Assembly (NCBI GenBank): GCA_050692055.1
Contig: JBOGTC010000046.1
Location: forward strand, 1-29,093
Source of the DNA: JBOGTC01 sp050692055
Lineage (GTDB): Bacteria; Chloroflexota; Limnocylindria; QHBO01
Direction: 5' to 3'
DNA length: 29,093 nt
Part shown: positions 1 through 7,126 of the stretch, one piece after another
Layout of the letters: the number at the start of each line of letters is the position of its first letter
Numbering within the stretch: position 1 is the first letter of the stretch
Notes under the pieces: generated by a model
The model's database searches: none
What the model saw: only the letters and a program-made list of their open reading frames with translations
Told to the model about the DNA's origin: nothing
Program-made: the position numbers and the translations under genes

Positions 1-282
1 ACGCCAGCGCTCGGCTCGGCGATGTTCGGTGCCGTGGCCGCCGGAGCGGCGGAGGGTGGCTACGACACGATCGTCGAGGCGGCAGAGCGGATGGCCCGAT
101 TGAAGGACGAGAGCTTCCGGCCCGACCCGGCGAGTCGAGCGGTGTACGACGATCTCTACGCCGAGTACCGGCGCCTTCACGATTATTTCGGCCGCGGCGA
201 GAACGACGTCATGAAGTCGCTCAAGACGATCCGGGCACGGGCGCTCTCGCCCCGCGCGCGATCGGCGACACTGGTCACCTGA
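1..282 (+). CDS. araB: L-ribulokinase, C-terminal fragment (5' end outside window)
   Basis: This is the last 93 codons of a kinase of the FGGY family. The frame is open from base 1 and ends with TGA at 280-282. The run ALGSAMFGAVAAG, followed by GGYDTIVEAAERMARL and a tail with YRRLHDYFGRGENDVMK, matches the C-terminal end of bacterial ribulokinase (AraB) as I know it. AraB phosphorylates L-ribulose to L-ribulose 5-phosphate with ATP in the cytoplasm. The neighbours araA and araD support the assignment over xylulokinase, which shares the fold. The ATP-binding and sugar-binding residues lie upstream and cannot be checked. The gene converges on the M24-like gene, with only 22 bases between the two stop codons and no clear terminator hairpin there. 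Confidence 0.85.
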   Translation, partial: TPALGSAMFGAVAAGAAEGGYDTIVEAAERMARLKDESFRPDPASRAVYDDLYAEYRRLHDYFGRGENDVMKSLKTIRARALSPRARSATLVT

Positions 283-304
283 TCTGTGGGGCGGCATCCG
301 GCAT

Positions 305-1426
305 TCAGTCGATGATGCGCAGGTCGGGGCGCGGGCGGCCGGTCACCTCCATGGTCGGCCATGTCGGGTCGACCGTCAGGACCTCGAGGCGATCGGCCGA
401 GCGGAGGACGGTGTCCTCGATCTTGCTCCCGGGAAGCGACGGATTCCACGCCAGCGCGACGCTCGGGACGATCTCGGCCGGGTCCCCGGGCGTGGCCACC
501 ACTTCGCGGCTTCGGTAGCCGGTCGTCCCCCCTTGGTGGTGGCCTCGCTCGGCCCCGGGGTGGCCGTAGCGCGCATAGGCATCAACGATGGCGGCGAAGA
601 CGTCACCGAGCGTCGCGCCAGGTCGCGAGGCGTCCCACGCGGCGGCTTCGACCATGGCCACGACTTCGGCGTACTGGCGTTCGATAGGCGTTGGCCTTCG
701 GAAGAACGCGAAGCGGGTGAGGTTCGCGTACAGACCAGTCCGCCGACCGCAGACGATGACACAGACATGGTCTCCGATCCGGTCTGGGGTCGGTCGCGGA
801 TGTCGATACAGGTCGAGGCGCCGCGACCCCGCAACGAGCACGAGGGCTGGATCGATGCCCCGTCGGAGCATCGCGTCGGCGCTGATCCCACCAACCTCGA
901 GCTCCGTCGTCTCGGGGGTGACCTGCCTAAGAGTCTCGGTCATCGCCTCCGCAGCGGCGCGCCCCAGCTCTCGGTAGCGTTCGGTCTCGCCCGGCCGGAG
1001 CCGGCGTTTCTCCGCCACGAGCCGATCGGGAAGGGCCACCTCGTCGCGGCCGGGCCGATCGCTGGCGAGACGGCCGCCTTTGATGGCCTCACGGACGAAG
1101 TCCTCGCGCTCGCCCGGGCGAGTCCAGCCGAAGTCCACGACCTCCAGCGCCTCCGGGACCTCCTCGGCGCGCAACCGCTGCGCCTCGATGGCATCGGTCA
1201 GGACCCAGGCGTTGGCGGGCGTCACGAGCACGTCGGCGACCCCGTTGTCGGAGGCCAGGGCTATTCCGTTCGACCCGCCGCAGGTCGCCCACGCGAACCA
1301 GTCCTGGCCCCGCAGGCGGACGCCGGCCAGCTGGTGCCGATCAAGCACCTCCCGAACGACTGCGATCTTTGCGGCGGCCTCCGCGGCGACCGTCTCAACT
1401 CTCGAAGGGGATTCGGTCGAGGCCAA
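305..1426 (-). CDS. M24 (Xaa-Pro peptidase fold) protein with degraded metal site
   Basis: A 373-residue protein with the two-domain layout of M24 peptidases: an N-terminal creatinase-like domain (about 1-145) and a C-terminal pita-bread domain (about 150-345). The start is TTG at 1426, chosen because GGAGGA lies 9 bases upstream inside the end of araA; only 3 bases separate the genes, so they are probably co-transcribed. In active M24 enzymes five residues bind two metals (Asp, Asp, His, Glu, Glu). Here, aligning the GD...NLTR segment, the first Asp falls on Ile224 and the second on Asn235. His296/297 and the last Glu (Glu337 in KIEDT) remain, but the Glu of the usual EPG motif is replaced in AWNPSLPG (about 326-333). 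It is therefore unlikely to be a normal metallopeptidase. It could be a pseudoenzyme or have a changed, perhaps metal-free, hydrolase or binding role linked to arabinose-containing substrates. Confidence 0.75.
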   Translation of the reverse strand: MASTESPSRVETVAAEAAAKIAVVREVLDRHQLAGVRLRGQDWFAWATCGGSNGIALASDNGVADVLVTPANAWVLTDAIEAQRLRAEEVPEALEVVDFGWTRPGEREDFVREAIKGGRLASDRPGRDEVALPDRLVAEKRRLRPGETERYRELGRAAAEAMTETLRQVTPETTELEVGGISADAMLRRGIDPALVLVAGSRRLDLYRHPRPTPDRIGDHVCVIVCGRRTGLYANLTRFAFFRRPTPIERQYAEVVAMVEAAAWDASRPGATLGDVFAAIVDAYARYGHPGAERGHHQGGTTGYRSREVVATPGDPAEIVPSVALAWNPSLPGSKIEDTVLRSADRLEVLTVDPTWPTMEVTGRPRPDLRIID

Positions 1427-1429
1427 GGG

Positions 1430-2935
1430 CTACAGTCCTCCGGAGAGGTGGTAGTAGACCTGGTTCCACCGCACCTCGTTCTTGAACTGTCTCGCCGTGG
1501 TACCGGCGACGATCGTCAGCAGCTCGAGCCCTGCCATCTCGGCAAAGTCCTCCAGCGCCTCGAGCCCGACTGCCTGCGTGAAGCAGGTGTGGTGCGGTCC
1601 ACCGGCAGTCAGCCACATCTCTGCTGCGATCGTCAGATCCGGCCGCGGCTCCCAGAGCGCTCGCGCCACCGGAAGTCGAGGCATATCCTGCTCCGGCTCA
1701 ACCACATCGACCTCGTTGGCGATGAGCCGCAGCCTGGTGCCGAGATCGAGCAGCCCAACGACTATCGCGGGACCCGGCGGAGCGGTGAACACGAGGCGCA
1801 CGGGATCTGCACGGCCGCCGATTGCCAGCGGGTGGATCTCGCACCGTGGGCGACCGCTCGCGATGGTGGGACAGATCTCGAGCATGTGCGCCCCGAGCAC
1901 CTGCGGGCTCTCGGCGCCGAAGTTGTAAGTGTAGTCCTCCATGAAGGAGGTGCCGCCCGCAAGACCGGAGCCCATGACCTTGATCAGGCGCACGAGCGCC
2001 GCGGTTTTCCAGTCGCCCTCGGCGCCGAAGCCGTAGCCGTCTGCCATCAGCCGTTGTACGGCGATGCCAGGAAGCTGTGGGAGCGCCCCGAGGTCCTCGA
2101 AAGTGTCGGTGAAGGCGGCAGCTCCGCGCTCGGTAAGGAAGGCGCGCAAGCCCAACTCGATCCGAGCGGCCTCTCGGAGCGAATCGTGGCGGTCTCCGTT
2201 GGCGCTGAGCTCCGGCACGACATCGTACTCGTCCTCATAGCGCTCGACCAGGATATCGATCTCGGCCGGATCGACGGTCGCCATACGTCCTGTGAGCTCG
2301 CTGATCCCGTAGCCGTTGATCGAGACGCCCAGCCGCGCCTGCGCCTCGACCTTATCGCCCTCGGTCACCGCGACGTCGCGCATGTTGTCGCCGAATCTGA
2401 CGATCCGCAGCTGGTGCGCCTCGTGCCAGGCCGCCGCCGCACGAGCCCAGGTGCCGATCCGCCTGCCGACCCTGGGATCCAGCCAGTGTCCAACGACCGT
2501 CTTGCGCTGGTGGCGGAGCCGCGTCGCGATGTAGGCGAACTCCCGATCGCCGTGTGCGGCCTGATTGAGGTTCATGAATTCCATATCGATGCGCGCCCAC
2601 GGCAGATCGCGGTTGTGCTGCGTATGGAGGTGGAGGAGTGGCTTCTGGAGGGCGTTCAGCCCGGCAATCCACATCTTCGCCGGCGAGAAGGTGTGCATCC
2701 AGGCGATGACACCGATGCAGGTCGGGGACAGATTCGCCTCGCGGCAGACCTGCTCTATGGAGCCGGTCGTGGTGAGCACCCCCTTCGGCCTCACCGCGAT
2801 CGGGATGCAGTCGTCGTCTCCCAACGCGGTCACCACCTCCGACGCCTGCCGCTCTACCTGCTCGAGCGTCTCCGGCCCGTACAGCTGCTGGCTTCCCGTG
2901 AGGAACCACACTTCGCGTGCGACGGACTCGGTCAT
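1430..2935 (-). CDS. araA: L-arabinose isomerase
   Basis: A 501-residue, full-length AraA that interconverts L-arabinose and L-ribulose, the first step of the cytoplasmic arabinose pathway, with Mn2+. The start ATG at 2935 has a strong AAGGAGG site just upstream. The catalytic and metal-binding residues known from the E. coli enzyme are all present at matching numbers: Glu306 (GFGAEGDWK), Glu333 (SFMEDYTYNFG), His350 (LGAHMLE) and the His pair at 448-449 (GGPHHT). The N-terminal EVWFLTGSQQLYG segment is also typical. It is the first gene of a minus-strand operon with the M24-like gene and is divergent from araD. The intergenic inverted repeat at 3038-3067 is the likely control site. I see no frameshift or truncation. 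Confidence 0.97.
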   Translation of the reverse strand: MTESVAREVWFLTGSQQLYGPETLEQVERQASEVVTALGDDDCIPIAVRPKGVLTTTGSIEQVCREANLSPTCIGVIAWMHTFSPAKMWIAGLNALQKPLLHLHTQHNRDLPWARIDMEFMNLNQAAHGDREFAYIATRLRHQRKTVVGHWLDPRVGRRIGTWARAAAAWHEAHQLRIVRFGDNMRDVAVTEGDKVEAQARLGVSINGYGISELTGRMATVDPAEIDILVERYEDEYDVVPELSANGDRHDSLREAARIELGLRAFLTERGAAAFTDTFEDLGALPQLPGIAVQRLMADGYGFGAEGDWKTAALVRLIKVMGSGLAGGTSFMEDYTYNFGAESPQVLGAHMLEICPTIASGRPRCEIHPLAIGGRADPVRLVFTAPPGPAIVVGLLDLGTRLRLIANEVDVVEPEQDMPRLPVARALWEPRPDLTIAAEMWLTAGGPHHTCFTQAVGLEALEDFAEMAGLELLTIVAGTTARQFKNEVRWNQVYYHLSGGL

Positions 2936-3037
2936 GCGCCCTCCTTCGCAGTCAGGGGTCAGGATATGAAGCGTTCCGGTGGTACGGCGCGATCGACACG
3001 GAGGATCACAGATTCACGGCAGCCCTACGCAGCCGTA

Positions 3038-3067
3038 ATGCAATCGACTGTATGCACACGATTGCAT
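3038..3067. promoter_or_regulatory. 9-bp inverted repeat between araA and araD, probable operator
   Basis: ATGCAATCG at 3038-3046 is repeated as its exact reverse complement CGATTGCAT at 3059-3067, with 12 bases between. The half-site centres are 21 bp apart, two helical turns, as for a dimeric repressor or a cooperatively binding regulator. It sits within the 215-base divergent region 2936-3150, about 100 bases from araA and 84 from araD, and is AT-richer than its surroundings. An arabinose-responsive GntR/LacI/AraC-type regulator is the natural candidate, but no regulator gene is in the window. I could not assign confident -35/-10 boxes for either gene here. Confidence 0.6.
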
Positions 3068-3150
3068 CATGTCAAACCTGGCGTGCGGAACACGTTCGCC
3101 TGCCGCCTTCCCGCTCTAGGATGTCTCCCAAACGAGTGAAGGGGAACACG

Positions 3151-3876
3151 ATGTCGATGTCGCTGACCGCGCTGCGTGAGGAGGTCTGCGCGGCGAACCA
3201 GGCGCTGGCCAAGGCCGGCTTGGTGACGCTGTCGTTCGGCAATGTTAGCGGCGTCGACCGGGAGGCTGACGCGCTCGTGATCAAGCCGAGCGGCGTTGGG
3301 TACGACCGACTGCGACCGGAGGACATGGTCGTCGTCTCTCTGTCTGATGAGCGCGTGGTCGAAGGCAGCCTGCGGCCCTCGTCCGATACGCCCGCGCATG
3401 CAGTGCTGTACCGACGCTTTCCATCCATCGGAGGCGTGGTTCACACGCACTCGCCGTTCGCATCGGCATGGGCACAGGCACACCGGTCGATCCCATGTCT
3501 TGGCACGACCCATGCCGACCATTTCCCGGGACCCGTGCCGGTCACGCGGCGCTTGAGCCCTGAAGAGATCGGCGGTCAGTATGAGCGCGAGACGGGAAAA
3601 GTGGTGGCGGAGACGCTCGCCACGCTGGGAGTCAAGCCCCTCGAGATGCCCGCCGCGCTGGTGGCGTCGCACGGGCCATTCACCTGGGGGCGCGATCCTG
3701 CCGATGCCGTGACCAACGCCATCGCTCTTGAGGCTGTGGCGGCGATGGCCTATCGCACCTTTGCGCTGTCGGCCGCCGTGGAGGCGATCGACGACGCGCT
3801 GCTGCGACGGCACTTCGACCGCAAGCACGGTTCGGGCGCGTACTACGGGCAGGCGGACGACGTCCACGGGTCATGA
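3151..3876 (+). CDS. araD: L-ribulose-5-phosphate 4-epimerase
   Basis: A 241-residue class II aldolase-fold enzyme that epimerises L-ribulose 5-phosphate to D-xylulose 5-phosphate using Zn2+. I chose the ATG at 3151 because AAGGGG lies 6 bases upstream and the product then begins like known AraD (LTALREEVCAANQAL); the frame is open further upstream, to 2917, without similarity. Family signatures are clear: LVTLSFGNVSGVDR, IKPSGVGY, PSSDTPAH with Asp79, the zinc histidines His98 and His100 in VVHTHS, GTTHADHF, and His174 in ASHGPFTWG. The C-terminal RKHGSGAYYGQ is also typical. The length equals the usual AraD. It overlaps the next gene by 4 bases (ATGA), so the two are almost certainly translated from one message. 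Confidence 0.96.
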   Translation: MSMSLTALREEVCAANQALAKAGLVTLSFGNVSGVDREADALVIKPSGVGYDRLRPEDMVVVSLSDERVVEGSLRPSSDTPAHAVLYRRFPSIGGVVHTHSPFASAWAQAHRSIPCLGTTHADHFPGPVPVTRRLSPEEIGGQYERETGKVVAETLATLGVKPLEMPAALVASHGPFTWGRDPADAVTNAIALEAVAAMAYRTFALSAAVEAIDDALLRRHFDRKHGSGAYYGQADDVHGS

Positions 3877-4883
3877 AGGCCCTGCGGCTTCACGCGGCTG
3901 GCGACCTGCGGTTCCACGAGGAGCGCGAGCCGATACCTGAGGCCGGCGAGGAGCTGGTGCGGGTGACCGCGGTAGGGCTGTGCGGCTCCGACCGCCACTG
4001 GTTCGCCGAGGGCGGCATCGGCGACGCCACACTCGATCGTCCGCTCATCTTGGGCCACGAGATCGCTGGCGTCGTGGAGGACGGCCCTCGTCGTGGTCTT
4101 CGCGTCGCCGTCGACCCGGCCGATCCCTGCCAGCGCTGCGAAACCTGCCTCTCTGGGCACGCGAACCTGTGCCCGGGCCTGCGCTTCGCCGGTCACGGAG
4201 AGACCGATGGCGGCCTGCGAACGCTCATGGCCTGGCCGCGGCGCCTGCTCCACGCGCTGCCCGATTCCATTGGCGATGCAGAGGCCGCACTCCTCGAGTC
4301 ACTCGGGATCGCCGTCCATGCGGCGGCCCTCGGTGAGGTCCAGCCGGGGATGAGCGCCGGGGTCTACGGCTGCGGGCCGATCGGCCTGCTCCTCGTCCAG
4401 CTCCTTCACGCCATCGGCTGCAGGCCGATCGTCGCCACGGACCTTCTGTCGCACCGGCTCGATGCTGCCCGCCAGTTAGGCGCCACGCACGCAATCAGGA
4501 CCGATGTCGAGACCGCCGACCTGCCCGATGTTGAAGTGGCGTTCGAGGTCGCCGGCGAGGACGCCGCCGTCGCGGACGCCGTGCGCAGCGTGCGGCCGGG
4601 CGGCCTCGTCGTCCTGGTCGGGATCCCGTCCGATGACCGTACCTCGTTCCGTGCATCCGCCGCGCGACGCAAGGGCCTGTTGCTGATGCTCTGTCGGCGC
4701 ATGACCGGGCGCGACCTCCCGCGCGCCATCCGGCTCGTCAGCAACGGTCGCATCGACCTGGGGGCGCTGATCTCAGAGCGCTACCCTCTCGCCGCTGCGG
4801 ATGCGGCTTTCGCGGCGCTCGTCGAGCGCCGCGGCCTCAAGGTCCTCATCGAGCCGAACAAAGGGGCGGCGCCGCAGGGGTGA
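3873..4883 (+). CDS. Zinc-dependent medium-chain alcohol/polyol dehydrogenase
   Basis: A 336-residue MDR-superfamily dehydrogenase. The catalytic zinc site is visible as Cys37 and Asp40 in GLCGSD and His62-Glu63 in GHEIAG. The structural zinc site is the four cysteines 86, 89, 92 and 100 (CQRCETC...C). The NAD(P)-binding motif GVYGCGPIG follows at about 162-170. Enzymes of this type oxidise sugar alcohols such as sorbitol or L-iditol, or threonine. The 4-base overlap with araD suggests a role in arabinose, arabinitol or related pentitol use, but the substrate cannot be read from the sequence. The following 103 bases to 4986 separate it from a convergent toxin gene; I saw no clear terminator there. 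Confidence 0.85.
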   Translation: MKALRLHAAGDLRFHEEREPIPEAGEELVRVTAVGLCGSDRHWFAEGGIGDATLDRPLILGHEIAGVVEDGPRRGLRVAVDPADPCQRCETCLSGHANLCPGLRFAGHGETDGGLRTLMAWPRRLLHALPDSIGDAEAALLESLGIAVHAAALGEVQPGMSAGVYGCGPIGLLLVQLLHAIGCRPIVATDLLSHRLDAARQLGATHAIRTDVETADLPDVEVAFEVAGEDAAVADAVRSVRPGGLVVLVGIPSDDRTSFRASAARRKGLLLMLCRRMTGRDLPRAIRLVSNGRIDLGALISERYPLAAADAAFAALVERRGLKVLIEPNKGAAPQG

Positions 4884-4986
4884 GTGCCCGTGTTCAGCGG
4901 CACCCGATGTCGGCGCACCCAGGCGCTGAGAGGGCTTTTCCGCGCGTGCTGACAGGCGGTCTCCTGCTTGCGCTCATGAACGTCGG

Positions 4987-5394
4987 TCACTCCCTCGGCC
5001 GGGATCTCGCTTCGATAAGCAGCCGATGCGCGTCATCCTCATCGAGCTCAGCGATCTGCTCGCGCGTCAAGCCCACCTCGCGCTCGAGGGAGCGCGCGAG
5101 CCACAACGGCAGCGACCGCGGAGCGGGTTCAGGAGCCGGACTCGGCCGCGGAGCCGGACTCTTGGTCCGCAGGACCTCCCAGAACTCCGCCTCGCTCAGC
5201 CGAAGCTGATCCGACAGGATGGCCTTGAAGCGACCAGGGCTCATCGTCTTCGAGCCCGACCGGGATGCGTGGGTGCGCAGGATCTCGCCATCCGCCAGCG
5301 TCTTCTCGAAGAAGTCGTGGCCGGTTGCCCGGTCCTCCTCCCAGTCGTCGTGCCTGAGGAACTCTCGGAACTCGTTCCAGGTGGGCGTTCTCAC
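4987..5394 (-). CDS. HicA-like toxin with C-terminal extension
   Basis: A 135-residue small protein beginning GTG at 5394, overlapping the upstream gene by 4 bases (GTGA). Residues about 1-78 resemble the small HicA/YcfA fold: FLRHDDW, then TGHDFFEK carrying a His in the place of the catalytic His of HicA, then SGSKTMSPGRFKAILSDQL like the GTLRAIL end of HicA. HicA toxins cut mRNA and are neutralised by a partner encoded beside them. After a Pro/Ala/Ser linker (about 79-93) comes an extra 40-residue tail, PLWLARSLEREVGLTREQ onward, rich in charged residues and probably helical; I do not recognise it. The gene pair, overlap and small size support a type II toxin-antitoxin system, with antitoxin first. 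Confidence 0.6.
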   Translation of the reverse strand: MRTPTWNEFREFLRHDDWEEDRATGHDFFEKTLADGEILRTHASRSGSKTMSPGRFKAILSDQLRLSEAEFWEVLRTKSPAPRPSPAPEPAPRSLPLWLARSLEREVGLTREQIAELDEDDAHRLLIEARSRPRE

Positions 5395-5855
5395 CCGGAG
5401 CCGACGGCACCCGCCTCGGGTTCGGGTTGCTCGATGCCGAGCATGCGCCGCTGCTCATCCTCTGCGGACAGGGCGAACCGAAGGACCGCCGCGGCATGCG
5501 CGCCTCGGCTGGTCGCCATGAACCGGGCCGGCTCGCGGAAGAAGCGGGTCGCATAGGCACGCAGCTCGACGAGGAGGTCGTCGACCGCCTCGTCCAGCGT
5601 TTCGCCGAACCCAAGGACCCCCATCTCGGGGACCCGCAGCGTAGCCCCGTCGACGTCATAAACGGCTTGGACGTCGAGGCGATGTTCGCCAAGCATCGCC
5701 ACGAGATCGTCTGGGCGGACGAGCAGCATCTGCTCCTTGCCGCGATGGCGCGACACGATCCGCGGCTGATGGCCATGGAATACCTGAGTCATCACGTCGG
5801 AGAGCTGACTCTTGGCGGGCGAGAAGTCGATCGTCGGGACAGACGAGGTCCGCAT
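5391..5855 (-). CDS. Phd/YefM-type antitoxin with HicB-like C-terminal part
   Basis: A 154-residue protein starting at ATG 5855. Residues about 8-55 (FSPAKSQLSDVMTQVFHG, then RHRGKEQMLLVRPDDLVAML) look like the Phd/YefM fold, which binds operator DNA. Residues about 65-110 (YDVDGATLRVPEMGV, then GETLDEAVDDLLVELRAYA) resemble the HicB half that occupies the HicA toxin. The rest is helical, acidic and unrecognised. The order, antitoxin then toxin with a 4-base overlap, is standard for type II modules. The protein probably represses its own promoter, which contains the palindrome CCAATTGG at 5870-5877 and two GTCAA repeats. The -10 box is so close to the ATG that the message is probably leaderless. 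Confidence 0.7.
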   Translation of the reverse strand: MRTSSVPTIDFSPAKSQLSDVMTQVFHGHQPRIVSRHRGKEQMLLVRPDDLVAMLGEHRLDVQAVYDVDGATLRVPEMGVLGFGETLDEAVDDLLVELRAYATRFFREPARFMATSRGAHAAAVLRFALSAEDEQRRMLGIEQPEPEAGAVGSG

Positions 5856-5861
5856 TCGCGA

Positions 5862-5890
5862 ACATTAGCCCAATTGGTCAAACTAGTCAA
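5862..5890 (-). promoter_or_regulatory. Sigma-70-type promoter of the toxin-antitoxin operon
   Basis: Read on the minus strand, -35 TTGACT (5890-5885), a 17-base spacer and -10 TAATGT (5867-5862). The usual start point, 7 bases past the -10, is base 5855, the A of the antitoxin ATG, so the transcript should have no leader. The spacer holds the palindrome CCAATTGG (5870-5877), and GTCAA occurs twice 9 bases apart, both plausible repressor contacts. Confidence 0.75.
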
Positions 5891-5939
5891 GAGCGCCGGC
5901 CGAACAATTTGGCCCCAGCGCGCCTGGCGCAGCCCTGAG

Positions 5940-5968
5940 AGTTATGTGCTGTTCGATAGTTATGCGCT
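5940..5968 (+). repeat. 11-bp direct repeat upstream of tRNA-Met
   Basis: AGTTATGTGCT (5940-5950) is repeated with one change as AGTTATGCGCT (5958-5968), 18 bases apart. The pair lies between the toxin-antitoxin promoter and the tRNA promoter candidate and is AT-richer than the surroundings. The function is unknown. Confidence 0.5.
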
Positions 5969-5981
5969 CTTTGCTCGGCAG

Positions 5982-6010
5982 TTGCCGGGGTCAGTTACGC
6001 TCGGTAAGCT
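5982..6010 (+). promoter_or_regulatory. Candidate promoter for tRNA-Met
   Basis: TTGCCG (5982-5987), a 17-base spacer and TAAGCT (6005-6010), ending 10 bases before the mature tRNA 5' end. The -10 is weak; spacing and position are the main support. Confidence 0.35.
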
Positions 6011-6020
6011 TGATTGCCGT

Positions 6021-6095
6021 GGCGGAGTAGCTCAGTGGTAGAGCAGGGGACTCATAAGCCCTTGGCCGGTGGTTCGAATCCGCCCTCCGCTACCA
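6021..6095 (+). tRNA. tRNA-Met (CAU), elongator type
   Basis: A 75-base cloverleaf with encoded CCA. The acceptor stem is GGCGGAG/CTCCGCT with a G1-U72 wobble, as in Bacillus elongator tRNA-Met. The D stem is GCTC/GAGC, and the anticodon loop CTCATAA has anticodon CAU. The T arm is GGTGG TTCGAAT CCGCC. The anticodon stem GGGGA/GCCCT has a G27-U43 wobble and an unpaired A31 x G39 next to the loop. The CAU anticodon also occurs in initiator tRNA and in tRNA-Ile2. The lack of a C1 x A72 mismatch argues against initiator, and the GGCGG...CCGCTACCA ends argue for elongator Met over Ile2. The tilS gene follows directly. Confidence 0.9.
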
Positions 6096-6124
6096 CGCCC
6101 CGTTTCTCAGGGCTGGTATCCGCC

Positions 6125-7048
6125 GTGGAGCGTGGTGTTCATGCACTCGCGATTCCGGATGGCGCGCACCTCGTCCTCGCCGTCTCCGGCGGGCCCGACT
6201 CGATGGCGCTCCTGCACGGCGCCGCGGGCCTGGTCCGGACCGATGGACGCCGGTGGCCGCTGACCGTGGCCCACGTCGATCATGCGCTGCGCGACGACAG
6301 CGCCGATGACGCTCGATTCGTCGCCGATGCTGCCGCCACCCTCGACCTTGCCTGCGAGGTTCGCCGGAGCGATGTCGCCGCGCTCGCGCGCGCCGAGGGG
6401 CGTTCGCTGGAGGATGCCGGACGCGAGGCCCGCTATCGGTTCCTCGAGGAGGTCGCGGCCCGCGACGATGCCTTCGTGGCCACTGCCCACACGGCCGACG
6501 ATGCCGCCGAGACAGTGATCATCAACCTGCTCCGCGGCAGCGGGCTGGCCGGCGCGCGCGGGATTCCGGCGCGGCGAGGGCGCGTGCTGCGGCCGTTCCT
6601 CCGCGAGCGGCGTGCGATGTTGCGGGCGGCACTGGACGAGGCCGGCCTGGCGTATCGCCTCGATCCGTCAAATGCTGATCCGGCGCACCTACGCAACCGC
6701 GTGCGCCACGACCTGCTGCCGCGGCTCGAGGCGCTGCAGCCCGGCGTGGTGGAGTCGCTGACCCGGTTCGCGCGCCTCGCGGGCGACGACGACGCACTGC
6801 TGGACGAGCTGGCGGACGCCGAGCTCGAGAAGCGGCGCCGGGACGGCAACGCTGTTGATTGGCACCAGCCGCCTCCGCGGGCACTCGGCCGCCGCGTGCT
6901 GCGCCAGTTCGTGGGCGATACCGCGCCGAGCGCGGAGCGCATCGAGGCGCTCCTGGATGCGGCGGAGGGACCACGCGGGGGGCTTGTTATCGAGCTCGGC
7001 GGGGGCCGGCGGGCGTCGGTCAGGGAGCGCGTCATCAGGCTGTCGTGA
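6125..7048 (+). CDS. tilS: tRNA(Ile)-lysidine synthase
   Basis: TilS attaches lysine to C34 of tRNA-Ile2(CAU) using ATP, so that it reads AUA and is charged with isoleucine. The PP-loop signature LAVSGGPDSMALL is near the N-terminus, followed by VAHVDHALR, EDAGREARYRFLEE and TAHTADDAAETVIINLLRGS, all hallmarks of the family. The frame is open from 6014, but that would read through the tRNA; I therefore place the start at GTG 6125, giving 307 residues, with a weak AGGG 12 bases upstream. This length fits the short TilS form without the large C-terminal domain. The message may be shared with, and processed from, the tRNA upstream. Confidence 0.92.
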   Translation: MERGVHALAIPDGAHLVLAVSGGPDSMALLHGAAGLVRTDGRRWPLTVAHVDHALRDDSADDARFVADAAATLDLACEVRRSDVAALARAEGRSLEDAGREARYRFLEEVAARDDAFVATAHTADDAAETVIINLLRGSGLAGARGIPARRGRVLRPFLRERRAMLRAALDEAGLAYRLDPSNADPAHLRNRVRHDLLPRLEALQPGVVESLTRFARLAGDDDALLDELADAELEKRRRDGNAVDWHQPPPRALGRRVLRQFVGDTAPSAERIEALLDAAEGPRGGLVIELGGGRRASVRERVIRLS

Positions 7049-7104
7049 AGGTTTGGTATCGGTCCTGCGTATAGGTAGTACCACCATCGAGATCGGATGA
7101 GTCG

Positions 7105-7124
7105 GGTCCTGATCGGAATGGACC
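7105..7124. repeat. Small inverted repeat upstream of the ftsH promoter
   Basis: GGTCC (7105-7109) and GGACC (7120-7124) flank 10 bases, just upstream of the -35 box. GATCGG also occurs twice, at 7091 and 7111. It could be a regulator site, but short GC-rich repeats arise easily by chance. Confidence 0.25.
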
Positions 7125-7126
7125 GT

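Noticed and set aside
533..3139. 868-codon open frame on the plus strand opposite araA and the M24-like gene
   Set aside because: It is a mirror of GC-rich coding sequence. The minus-strand products match families with catalytic residues; this frame has none.
6021..6095. Possible tRNA-Ile2 instead of tRNA-Met
   Set aside because: The G1-U72 pair and GGCGG...CCGCTACCA ends resemble elongator tRNA-Met; kept only as a question because tilS is adjacent.
6014..6124. Open frame extending tilS upstream through the tRNA
   Set aside because: The first 25 or so codons are the translated tRNA-Met sequence; a coding start there is an artefact, so tilS is placed after the tRNA.
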